Source: Stropharia rugosoannulata (taxonomy: Eukaryota > Basidiomycota > Agaricomycetes > Agaricales > Strophariaceae). Taken from it: 64,000 nt of DNA. Location: NCBI GenBank assembly GCA_028532985.1, contig JANCIK010000001.1, forward strand, positions 434,001-498,000. The letters run 5' to 3'. Below, piece after piece: positions 30,616 to 42,185 of the stretch (positions within the stretch are counted from its first letter, which is position 1; each line of letters starts with the position of its first letter). The notes below the pieces were generated by a model. That model was not told where the DNA came from. It saw only the letters and a list, made by a program, of their open reading frames with translations, and did no database searches. The translations under genes and the position numbers were made by a program.

Positions 30616-33185
30616 ATGTCGACTAGCGGCCTTAAGGCCATTGCGCCGGTGCCCACAGCGGCTGATTTTCTGGATATCGTGCTCTCTAAGACCCAGAAGA
30701 AGACCCCCACCGTGCGTCTGCGTCTACCTTTCGAGATTGTCGGCCCTCTTGTGCATATATCTGCTTAGTTTGTCATGCCAGGGAGCAGCAGACCTGCTAT
30801 GCCTGGAGATCATCAGTGGGTCTCCTGTGCATAGATATGAGCACTGGGATATGGATGGGAAGCTGCAGATCTGAAGAGGGCTGGACAAGGATCGTACTTC
30901 TCAAACGCTCAAACTGACGTTCAAAATGTTTCTAGGTCATCCATAAAAACTTCAAAATCAGCCGGATACGCAATTTCTACATGCGCAAGGTCAAGTTTGC
31001 GCAGGACGCATTTGACGAGAAGCTCGGCGGCATCCTCACAGAATTCCCTATGCTCGATGTGCGCCCAATATTTTCCGGAAAGGACATCGTAGAGAAAAGC
31101 TAATGTTCTTACGCTATGATATAGGACCTCCACCCGTTCCTGTCATCCCTCATGAACGTCCTGTACGACAAAAACCACTACAAACTTGCCCTGGGGCAGC
31201 TGCGGACAGCCCGCCATCTTATCGACCATGTCGCGAAGGACTACGTCCGTCTGCTCAAGTTCGGAGACAGTTTGTACCGCTGCAAACAGCTTAAGAAGGC
31301 TGCCCTCGGTCGGTGAGTGCGATTGTCCAATGGATTTGAATCCCGAGATAACTGACACTTTACCGGAACAGCATGGCCACGATCATGCGCCGCCAAAAAG
31401 ACCCGCTTGCGTATCTCGAACAGGTGCGGCAGCACATCTCGCGTTTGCCCAACATCGACCCGAATACGCGCACGCTGCTCATCTGCGGCTACCCTAACGT
31501 TGGCAAATCATCGTTTATCAACAAGGTCACCCGCGCGGATGTCGACGTGCAGCCGTACGCATTCACGACTAAATCCCTCTTCGTTGGTCACCTCGACTAC
31601 AAATATCTCCGCTGGCAGGTCATCGACACACCCGGTATCCTCGATCACCCGCTTGAGGAGATGAACACGATTGAGATGCAGAGCATCACCGCGATGGCCC
31701 ATCTGAAGAGCTGCATACTCTACTTTATGGATCTGAGCGAGCAATGTGGGTACAGCGTCGAGGCGCAGGTATGTTTATTTTCTAGACTAACAGAGTACCA
31801 GACTGACCCCACCGTCGCACAGTGCAAACTCTTCCACTCCATCAAGCCTCTCTTCGCCGGCAAGCCCACGCTACTGGTGCTCAATAAAATCGACATCACC
31901 CGCCTCGACGACGTGCACCCTGACACACGTGCCCTCGTCGACGAAATCATCAACGCCGATGACGTCAAGTGCGTGCAGGTGTCCTGCTTCACCGAGGAGG
32001 GCGTGATGGAGGTCAAGAACACCGCTTGCGACGCCCTCCTCGCTCACCGCGTCGAGAACAAGATGAAGGGCTCTAAAATCAACTCGATCATCAACCGCAT
32101 CCACGTCGCACAGCCCAAGCCACGAGACGACGTCGTCCGTGCCCCGTGCATTCCTGACGCCGTACGCGAGCGCAAGAAGTACGACAAGAACGACCCCGAG
32201 CGCCGCCGCCTCAAACGTGACGTCGAGCTCGAAGAGGGCGGCCCAGGCGTGTACAACATTAACCTCCGCGGTGCGTCCCAAATTCTATCATCTGTGTGAA
32301 CCTAATGTTTATTTTGATTTATATAGAGGACTATCTCCTCGAGAACCCCGAGTGGAAGGAGGACATCATCCCCGAGATCATGGATGGAAAGAACATCGCG
32401 GACTTCATCGACCCCGACATTGCCGAGAAACTCGAGGCGCTCGAGCGGGAAGAGGAGCGCCTACAGGCCGAGGGCTTCTACGACACAGATTCGGACATGG
32501 TACGCTTCCCTTTCATCCCTCTCTTCCCCGTACTGACCTTATCCCCCGCAGTTCGACTCGGACGACGAGCGTGAGGCGAACGAGGCAACCGCGGCGCTGA
32601 CGCACAAGATCCAGTCGCAGTCGCTCAAGAAATCAAAGAAGAACCAGGCACGCCTACCGCGCACTGCGGGCCTGCGTACGCTCACGGAGCTCACCTCCGA
32701 GCTGACAAAGGCCGGGCTCGACCCAAGTCGCATCCAAGAGCGCGCGGAGATGATCGCGAAGCTGCACGGTGCGAAGCGCAAGCGGCTCGAGGAGGAGGAC
32801 GAGGACGAGGACATGGAGGATATGAGCGGAGACGATGGCGAGGGGTGGATGGACGTAGACGAGGACGAGGCACCGGCCAAGCGGACAAAAACGAACGCGG
32901 GCGCAGTGGTCAACAAGCGCGTGCCGCGGTCGAACAGGCAGCTGGCGGGCCTCGGGAGCGAGGCACAGTTCAACAAGGCGAACGTGCTGCGGAAACACGC
33001 ACAACGCCCGCGCAATATGCTCGCCAAGGCCGGCGAGGGCGATCGCGATATTCTCACCAAAATGGTGTGTACTCAACCGCTCGTATTGTTGACCACCACT
33101 CAGTTGCTGATATCACATTTTTCTTTGACAGCCCAAGCATCTGTTTGCCGGCAAGCGCAAGGCAGGCAAGACGCAAAGAAGATGA
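30616..33185 (+). CDS. NOG1: Nucleolar GTP-binding protein 1 (60S biogenesis)
   Basis: Eight exons: 30616-30711, 30936-31058, 31125-31312, 31372-31768, 31823-32270, 32327-32499, 32552-33064, 33132-33185, giving 663 residues, the normal NOG1 size. NOG1 is an Obg-family GTPase of the nucleolus needed for pre-60S ribosome maturation. N-terminal helical domain: [59 protein letters not shown] domain: P-loop [42 protein letters not shown], then SCFTEEGV. C-terminal half: [19 protein letters not shown], acidic runs, [20 protein letters not shown] and the basic end [16 protein letters not shown]. The intron at 31769-31822 is 54 nt without an in-frame stop. Very strongly supported. Confidence 0.97.
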
Positions 33186-34215
33186 GCGGTTTTTTTCTTC
33201 TTTGTTGTTGTCTCCTTTCCTATTACTTCTGTACTTTCTCTCTTTGGTTTATTCATGTACGCTGGAGCATCCTCCAATAGAAATCGACTGTTTTATGCCA
33301 AACGGATGATGCCTACCTGTAGCACGCATAAGAAATCCGTATGCGAGACAACGGACAAAAAAAATGAACAGATACTAGCCCTAACATCAGCCCATGTGAG
33401 CCATTTAGACTTATGGTTTGTCTGATTTTGAGTCTTTACCAATACATAGCCCCTCGAGTACTAAAGGAGCTGCTCGTTCCGCTTCGGCGACAGAAACCGA
33501 TGAGTGGGGTGGTTTAATTAGTAAGGAATCTTCAGCAATTCGTTGACTACTAGCAAAGAACGGTGAATTAATATCACTCATATACTTCCTCTCTTTAATT
33601 TGTCTATTCAAATACTTACGCTGAAGCATGTGCATTATCCGATAGAAATCAACTATTTCATTTTCCAAGGCAATTCGTCTGTCTACCTACTTGCATGCAA
33701 TACGTAAGTACAAGAAATCCGTCGGGGGTATCTATCCTCTAGACAGACAACGGACAAGCAACATATAAAATAAAAGAGAAGAAAAAGGAGGAGAAGGGAG
33801 GTACGGTATTTATGTTTTCTTTTATCAAAAAAAGTCGCAATCGCACAAGAGGTAATAAAAAGCGCAAACCGAGTATGTACAATCAATCATGCAAGAAAAG
33901 CAAACAAGCAAGCAAGAGGTAGCTAAAAAATCGTTTCTGTTCGTGAGCACTAGGGCCAGACATCTATAGTACATTTGAGATGGTTTTTTCTGAGCCCGGC
34001 TGGCGCGCTGGTATGGGTAGCAAAATCCGCAACTGAAAGCAGATCCTGGAGCAGGGTGGCCATCATCAAACGAGAGAGGAAAACGTGGGGGAATCATAAA
34101 CACAGGAGAGGGGGCGAGGATCTAAAATCATAAAAAAGGGGTTTCGCAGGTGAGAGTAAAAGAGGATCAGAAAGTATAATATGGAAGCAGGGAGGTGCGT
34201 GTCTGGGGAGAGCGA
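33186..34215. other. Intergenic with a degenerate direct repeat
   Basis: No gene. Two diverged copies of one segment, about 33248-33365 and 33605-33765, share blocks such as tagaaatc, agaaatccgt and caacggacaa. It lies between convergent genes (NOG1 plus, aminopeptidase minus). Confidence 0.5.
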
Positions 34216-37200
34216 TCAATCCCAATCAATGGCGATGCCAGCCGCTGAGGAAGCGAGGCCTATGCCCCGTTCAGCTTCGCGTTTGAGCCACTTCAATGCC
34301 CGCTTGTCATCTTTGAGGAAAGGCGACAGCTTGTCATAACACCGCTGGTTGTGGTCCTACAAAAAAACGTCAACGTCAGCAATTTTTCACAACACGTTTG
34401 TGCGTACGGAGCACCACGATGATACGGACCTTGAGCCACTGTTTTTCCTCCTTGGTCAGCATGCTCTCCTTCACCATCCGGGTCTGGATGGGGACGCAGG
34501 TAAAGCGGTCGAAGCCCAGCCAGATGTCGCCATTGAATTCACCACGTGTCTGCAACGAGGCAAAACGTCAGTTCGGTGTCAGGAGACTAGCTGGATCATT
34601 TTGGGTATGGGTTCTTCTCACCTTAACTTTCTTAACAGCCAGTGCCGACTCGATACGCATACCCCACTTCCCTTCGAGGTCTAAGGAAAAAAAGGGAGGG
34701 AACAAATTTAGAACCTGGAGCATAAACGTAAAATGTGAGGGAAGAGGACATACAAAACCCTGGCTCATTCGTTATGACGTTGCCTGGAACGAGCGGGACA
34801 TTGCTAGAGAAGCTATGGGGGCCTTCATGCACGCTCAAAAACGCGCCGAATCCATGGCCAGTTCCGTGCTAAAGAACAAGATCCGTAAGCATCACTGAAT
34901 AGGAGGGGAAACACACATTTGTAGCGAGGAACACTCACATTGTAGTTCATGCCTTCTCTCCAGAGCGCCTTGCGCGCGAGGACATCCAGCTGACGCCCGG
35001 ACGTGCCCTCTGGGAAAATCGCAGTGTCAATGGCGATCTGTTCAAGCGGATTAGTTAGACATCGCCTCCCAAGAAATGAAATTCAGAAGTGGCAAATGGG
35101 AAGTCCACTTACATGGCCTTGCAGCACACGTGTATATGCTTCGCACATCTCTGTAGTGGGCCGACCGAAGTGCACTGTTCTCGTCGTATCGCAAGTGCCG
35201 TCGTAGTATTGAGCACCAGAATCACTGCAAACATTAGATTACATGTCAGTCAGATTGCATTTCACAGCAGTGGAAATGAAACAGTGCTGCGACGTACTTT
35301 AGATAGGGCAATTCGCGCGATATCATAGCTGCGGTGGCCTTCCTAGGCGAGTAGTGAGGCAGAGCGGCGTTCGGTCCACTTGCTGAGATGTTTTCGTATG
35401 CTAGACCCATAAAGTGCTTGTTCTTTCGCCTGAACTCAGTCAGCCTGAACGCAGCTTCGTACTCCGTGATATCATAGCCTTCGGCGAGTTTCGACTCGAG
35501 CCACGCCAACCAGCGCACCTAAGGGAATGATAATATTAAATTAAACGCACAGATGAAACCAGTAGCTGTACGCACGTATGAAACGCCATCACGAAGGTAG
35601 GCGCGCCTTAGGCCCTCAACCTCAGTTTCGTTCTTCACTGACATCATAGTCTCGATGTACGACGGAGCCACCGTGTATCGGACGTGCGTCAGCATGAGCG
35701 AGATGGCGTATGAAGTTTGGGGCGCGATGATAACCTTTCCTTCGCCCCATTGCCTTCTGCGAAGGAAGGGCCATAAATCTGTGTAGTTCCGCTGTTCAAC
35801 TTCCATAGCGTTCAGGTAAGCAATTACGTCTGGATGTAACTTGGCCGACTCCACGAAGAGATATGTTTTATCCAGGCCGATGAAAAGATATGCGTGGAAA
35901 AGCGGATTATATGGGATGTCGGAGCCACGCAAGTTCAGGGTATACGCTGTGGAGATGTTTATTTTTGTTTTTTGAGAAATAAGAAAATAATGCATACCTA
36001 TGCAAGCAAGGTTGGTGACCAACGTCGCAACTTGCATCTGTGCTGGGGTGGGATCTGCCTTGGAATATGTCGATACCGACGGAGGCTGCTCTCGGATCCA
36101 TTCCCTAATTTTTGCTAGCTTGTACTTTGCATCCCGACCAGCGAATTCCGTTGATTGGATGTATACCATCTCCAGTGATTTCGTGGGCTTCTCGACCCAT
36201 ATCAGATCGACCAGATTCTGCGGCGGGTAGACGAGCTTCGAATCGACCGCGCTTGTGTTGATCTTGGAGTTGATGAGTGTGGCTTTCTCGTGAGACAACA
36301 TGCGAGCATCGATTCCGATCCTGGAGCTCTTGACTCTGGACTATAGGACCAATTCAAATTAGTCAGGTCAGCAATCTAGATCCTGATCTGGAATACACAC
36401 CATGAGCCACTCGATCCAGTCCTGAGGCATCCCTGGAGCCCCCACTCTGACCAGAGTCCAGTTGTGATCCATCTCCTCTTGTGCTTGAATCCAGTAGCGC
36501 GAGTCAGTGAACATGTATGCGCTGTTGCGAGTGACGATGGCCGTCCCGGCAGATCCTGTAAAGCTGCGAGAAGTTCGGTCAAGCAACGCCACACTGTTTC
36601 GAAGAGAGCGAGCAAACTTACCCTGAAATAAACTCGCGCCGCTTGTCACTGGCAGCGACATATTCGGAGCCATGTGCGTCTTCGCTAGGTACAATGCTAC
36701 AAGGTCGAAAAACCAGTCAGTCAATCCAAGACAGAAAGAACGAATGAATAAGGCGCACTAGTAGTCCAGGTTGTCCTTTGCCATTAACCTCCTCATCTCA
36801 TCCAACCGATCCGTAGTGTCAGGCTTGATCCTGATGGAATCCTGGTCGTTTATCTTGCGCTCGAAAGCGGACCCTACGAGGGTCGCCGTCGAGTCCTGAG
36901 GGTATAGTTCATGTCCCATAAGCGGGGGACGGGGTTTCGGGGCCGTCGATCGGGTGCTAGTCGTCCGCTGCGTATCTCCTCTCGTTAAGCCCGAGCCCGA
37001 CCTGCTCTGCTGGCTGACATGAGTGCGGTGGGACTCATACGTGCGCTGCGTCGAGCGGCTGGCCTGTGTCGAGCGTGTGTCGCGGCGTTGGACCGTCGCA
37101 GCGTCTGGGGCAATCAAATTGACCTGAGATTCCGACTTCTCGCTCACGTCGAAGTCGACCTCTTTCTGCTTGTCCTTCTTCCCCATCCCCCATCCGTAAC

Positions 37201-37531
37201 CCCACTTAGAGGAGGCGGTGGACTTTTTGGTACCCGTCATGGTGTTGGACCGCCCGAGCTTGGGGCGGCCTTTGTCGCCTCTCTCAACGGAAGGAAGCAT
37301 CGTCGGCAGCTCGTCGTACTTTTCCGAGTCTGAGTGGAACGTCAAGCTCTCTGGGCGCGAGGTCAGGGTGGATGTGGGCGAGAACGAAGCGTTTCTGGTG
37401 GCCTCTGGCGGAGGCGGAGGCAGAGATCTGTTAGAGGACGACCATGAGAGGCGGCGCTTGGGCTTTGACTTGGAAAAGGGGAAGCAGAGCGGCGGTGGGG
37501 GTGGCGGAGGTGGTGGTGGTGGTGGCGCCAT
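34216..37531 (-). CDS. X-prolyl aminopeptidase P (M24 metallopeptidase)
   Basis: Cleaves the N-terminal residue from peptides with Pro in position two; cytosolic family members bind two Mn ions. Many short exons on the minus strand. The first (37531 to about 36763) encodes MAPP, a run of about 12 Pro, then some 240 Ser/Arg/Lys-rich residues not found in the usual enzyme, leading into [16 protein letters not shown]. Next exons give [20 protein letters not shown] and [12 protein letters not shown], the standard creatinase-like N-domain, then SPIDLVWVEKP-like [14 protein letters not shown]. Catalytic half: [26 protein letters not shown] (two metal Asp), [17 protein letters not shown] (metal His), NEPGF and GMRIE (two metal Glu), ending AAGIAIDWD. 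Start at 37531; an upstream GTG frame begins at what looks like a splice acceptor, so a leader intron is likely. Confidence 0.92.
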
Positions 37532-40500
37532 GGTGGTTGGTGGAGAGATGGAATCCGGCCAGCGAGTTCCTAGTAGGTATCCTGCGAACACACGAGGCTA
37601 GGTGAGCGGAGAGTCTAAGTCCAAGGGGCGACCAGCATCAGCTGGACAACAGGCCGGCACGTGCACGCCTGCCGAGCGTCCTCCTTACCTGATCCAGCCG
37701 ATCAACTCTCATCAACAGATCCTGAGCCTTCTTAGCCTCCTTTCATAGCATCTGCCGTGTCCTCAATCTATTAGCAGACTCACAGAACCGGCCGCTTTTA
37801 CCCACCTTTGGGAAACCCTCTGGGGTGCAGGGACAAAGGCAGAGCCCGTGGGGTACCTGTCTGTATTCTGGACGCCGAAGGGCGGCACAAAGACGTATAC
37901 TCGGGGCCTGTTCCGTTCACCGATTTGTCCTAATGAAATTTTAGGTAGTGCGTACGTATACAGCATCGCCCTTTATTGGCGCAGCATAGTCTTCGTCTTC
38001 AAGGCCTCAGTAGCCCGCAGGCTTCAGCAGCCGGTGCTCATGAGAATGTAGAGATCGACAGAACATTGCTTCATGTTGCATGCTCCAAATTACATCACGC
38101 ACGCAAAGCCGAAGTGCTTGCTATGCAAGCTTGTAAAGCAGTGAAACGATGTTATCCTTTTTGGGTGTCATTTTTGCTGTGGATATTAAGATACATAACA
38201 GAATTATTAAGTCTTTCACATCAGCCAATTAATAGGTTTAACCATGCACACCTTTACTTATCCAATAACCCAAGCTACGGCGGGAAGCTTTCATTTCGCG
38301 ACATTCGAATACCGACAGAGGTAAATCGGATATTCAGGCCCGAAATGAGAGGGAATGGACAGGATCCACCTCGGCGTCGGTGGAGTTGGATGGTAGCTCC
38401 CAAAATACATTGAATCGATCCATCCGAGTCTCGCAATCAGAATAATCGACACCCCGGAACGCATGGGTGGACAATTCGTATCAAGAACTGGCCAAAATGG
38501 CCAATCGATGATGCTGCGCGGCTGCGCGACGCGTCGATGAAGAGTGCAAAGTTTGTACATGTCATTATATGCGCTGCAGAACATGGAGATCGCTAATTGA
38601 AATGGTATATCGTTTAAATGAGATATCAAGTACACAGAGGAGAAGCTTACCAGATCGATACTGACAATCACGGAAGAGTCGGCATATTCCCGAGGTATAG
38701 ATGTTCGTCCGTATCTTACCGTCTAAAGAAGCAAACCTGGATGGAGTGTGTAGCTCGATTATTTGTTGCGAAGGGGATACAAGAAAGGCACGACGGTTGA
38801 TCGGAGGGCCCACGCCTTAGACGATAGGGGAGTATTCGAGTAGCCTAATAGGCTCCAATATCTGTTAACGCATGTGCCAATAACGAGGAAAACGCGCGTT
38901 ACGTTACCCTTGCCCTCCAGATATGCTGCGCCTGCGGAACATGTACATGACTACCCCGGATACCAAGAGCTATATGCGCATACATTTTCCACAAAGTGAC
39001 TAAATGAAGAGATTTTTAGAGTCTTAAGAGAGATTCCCAAAGCAAGGATCTAACACTCACCCTGAACCCAGTTACATCCGTACTTTAGGAAATTGGCGAC
39101 CACGGTCGCAACTCGCCAGTGTAGTCACTCCAAAACGGTCCTTTTAAAGTACAATTTACGCATATATGCAATGAAAGTTTAACCCCGAATATGCCTCATC
39201 TATTGGTTAGCTACTGCCTATTCGTAGTTGCCCGCGGAAACGTGGATGATGCATGGTCTTCAGTCCACAAAAGAATTCAGTACATTCGGACTGTGATCCA
39301 TGAGAACCGTCGAAGATTGAATATTGAAGGCCCCTGCGGGTCCCAAGAATCTTGGGAGTCTGGGACCCGCAGGACCAAGATGGTTGTCGACATAAGAGCG
39401 TGTATTCTCATCCGTAGTCATATAATGAGGAGGACAAGCAATGAGCAGGCAATGGAAGGGCTTGACCAGGGCGCATCAAATCTGACGTAGTGGCAAAGAG
39501 TAGCATTACTTCTTGATTGGTTTCAAACAGGAAATTGACGCCAGTGATGTATCGCACACGTGATCTTGATTGACTTAGGGCGGGCGTGGCGACTGTAAAT
39601 TCTATTTATGGAAATATGGGCGCTTGAAAGGAAGCTTGGCACAATAAAGCCGTACTCACTAGACGTAAGTTGCCCATCAGTGAGTATTAAAAGGGTATTA
39701 AGTTTCAGTGAAGTAAAAGAGTCTCTTACAGGCTGAGAAACATACTAGTCATCTCTACCGATCAATGCATTTCATCTTTTTTATTAGACTCCCCATGGAT
39801 AACCACGCACTCCTCCTTTGAAATAGGCAGGGCTAGGAGCTCAAGAACAAAAATTTCACTTACCTCTTGCAGTTTGTTGTCACAGGCCCCTCACTAAAGA
39901 CCATATTGGCGGATTGAAGATAGGTATGTGTAAGGTCAACGTTAGCTTGTATCGTATTATCTCGTGCTATGTGGCACTCCTGAGATTTATCCCATCAGCT
40001 GAAGGGCCGTTCATAGCCTGTTTACGTTCGTGTGCATTTTTATGAGAAAAAAAGAGATGTGTTACGGCGTTCCACATATTAAAATGCCCTTATGCGCTTA
40101 TATAGCATCCGCGATTTATAGGCTTCTGCAAATGCTATAAAGAGACTGTTGGGAGAAGTTGAATCTGATCTCATACGCTAAATTAATGAGTTGTGTACCA
40201 CTTCACGTCTCGACCTCCGCTGTGCGTCACCTGGACCTAAAAGACCTTCCCTTTACCAGGGTTTTCTTCTCCGCCTCTCTCTGTGTCAATGCCACTGAAA
40301 CACTCGTTTGCTGGCCGTCCCATATCACTCTTATAAGAAACGGTCAAGGTTTCCTTATGGATATCCACTGTACTATCTACAATCCATCGAATCAGCAAAT
40401 TCCGACGGTTGTCCTTGACCTTGGCACAGAAGACGACGTAGAATTTAATCTCGGCGTAACGGAGGTCCTGTTGGACCACCCTCGATTCTAAAACAGTTTA

Positions 40501-42185
40501 TAACAACACCTTACCTGCGCTCCACGCATGGTGATATCACATAAACCATATCATTGAAGTGCGTTTCAGTCTCAGCACAGATGGAGGACGAGTGAGAACG
40601 TCGGACGTGAAGCCTCCACATTTTTCCTAGTCAACATAGTACCCGATGGCCCTAGAGAAGCACAATTACAACTCGGGAGAAAGTCGGTAATGAGAGACAC
40701 CCCTAGATATTTCTAGCGAGTCTCATAATACTCGTCTCAGGGTGTATCGCCGTCGAAGGTGTTCCCATGTGCTCGGGCAGATAAATATAGATCACAACCG
40801 GAAGTCGGTGTTCACAAAGACTTCTCTGCCTATGAGTCGGTTGTACGTCTGCCGGGTGTCATTTAACCTGAGAGAAAGCTGTGTAAAAAATAAAACCGCT
40901 CAGTTTAAGTGTGTATATCCTAGTTGGCTCTAAATTTTCTGAATACATGAGTATGTTTTTGTGGCCAGTAGTATGGATGGTGCGCTGCAGGCCGATATTT
41001 ACTTTCTCTGTATGGGAGCTCTTCCAAAAGGCAGTAAGCCTACTCATATGACCTAAAGACTAAAGTGGGTTGGAACTGCTCTATACCTTCGCCTGAATAC
41101 ATGCTTTATTCGTTGTTATGTACCCGGGAGCAATTCAATATGTAGACCTTGTATGCCAGAGAAACACATACGGGAGAGTCAAAGTTATGTCCAGTCATTT
41201 ACCCTCCATCACTGTGTTTTCCATCATACCAGAATAATATCAATTGCCCCACAAAATGTCGTGAAATAAAGCTGTATTGGGGTTTAAGACTGGGTTATTC
41301 CGACCAATAAATTTTAAACCTCACCTGACCTGTTAATATCCTGCCACCTTGTCCCCTACGATCGAACTTACATACCCACTCAATCATATGCTTCATCTCA
41401 ATTGACCATGAGTGATGAGGCCGATAATACTTAGACTCAGGAGTTAGATTGAATGTCTTGACGAACACCCATCTTATCGTGGGAAAATGCCACGCAATCC
41501 TAAGTAAAATAGTTCGCACGGCCTGCAGGCAGAGAACATCACTCTTCACTTGCCTTTCTTGAGGAAGCACCTCTCATAAACTTATCTATAGCGACTCTTA
41601 CTGCGCAGGACTATGGCGTGCCCAGGGAGAAACCCCGGAGCTGGTTGAAGTCTAGTAACATCCCAACATCTGGATGGTATCGCGGTCTGAACCTGGAACG
41701 AGCCGGGACTACTGTGTTCTGACTCCTCAAAGATACAACGCCGCTTCTACAGGATCAACACGGCGAGTTGGACTTGAAATCCAGGTTTTGCCAACAAATA
41801 ACCACGTCATATACTGTGCCAGGTCCTGCACGGTGCGACCTCCGTAGACAGATAGTCACTCGACCCACCCCCAGTGCTGCCTTCTTCCTCCTCGAGGATA
41901 TTATCTCGCTGTCTCCCGTCCGGAAAGCCTTCATGACAGAACAGATGGCTATTATGCAATTCCCTTTCGTGGACAGGATCGGTTTATCTTGGAGCTGCCA
42001 AAATAACCTTCTCTCTGTGGTAATTCCGGAATATCTCCTCCTGCTTCTCGTCTATGGCCATACCAGGGCTAGATATGACCCTACTCTCCGTATGGCAATC
42101 AACGGCTTTTGATAAAAGGATGGATCAACGGGTTGGAGCTATATCCTCCTCCTTCAACCTCACTCATTCAAATTGAGCCTCAAAT
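37532..42185. other. Long intergenic region, no gene supported
   Basis: About 4.6 kb. Open frames such as 39191-39490 (plus), 40159-40491 (plus, 110 codons), 41295-41570 (minus) and 41768-42112 (plus) show no recognised motif, signal peptide or convincing exon partners. The frame at 40159-40491 is the best candidate for a real but unrecognised short gene. A hairpin occurs at 39333-39373. The start holds the aminopeptidase promoter, the end the sugar-transporter promoter. Confidence 0.4.
39333..39373. repeat. Hairpin with 12-bp perfect stem
   Basis: cctgcgggtccc (39333-39344) pairs with gggacccgcagg (39362-39373) over a 17-nt loop. The stem end and loop also contain the competing palindrome cccaagaatcttggg (39342-39356). 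No T-run follows, so it is not a typical terminator. Confidence 0.7.

Noticed and set aside
40159..40491. 110-codon plus-strand frame
   Set aside because: Composition is protein-like but no motif, exon partner or promoter signal could be found; mentioned only as the best candidate in that gap.
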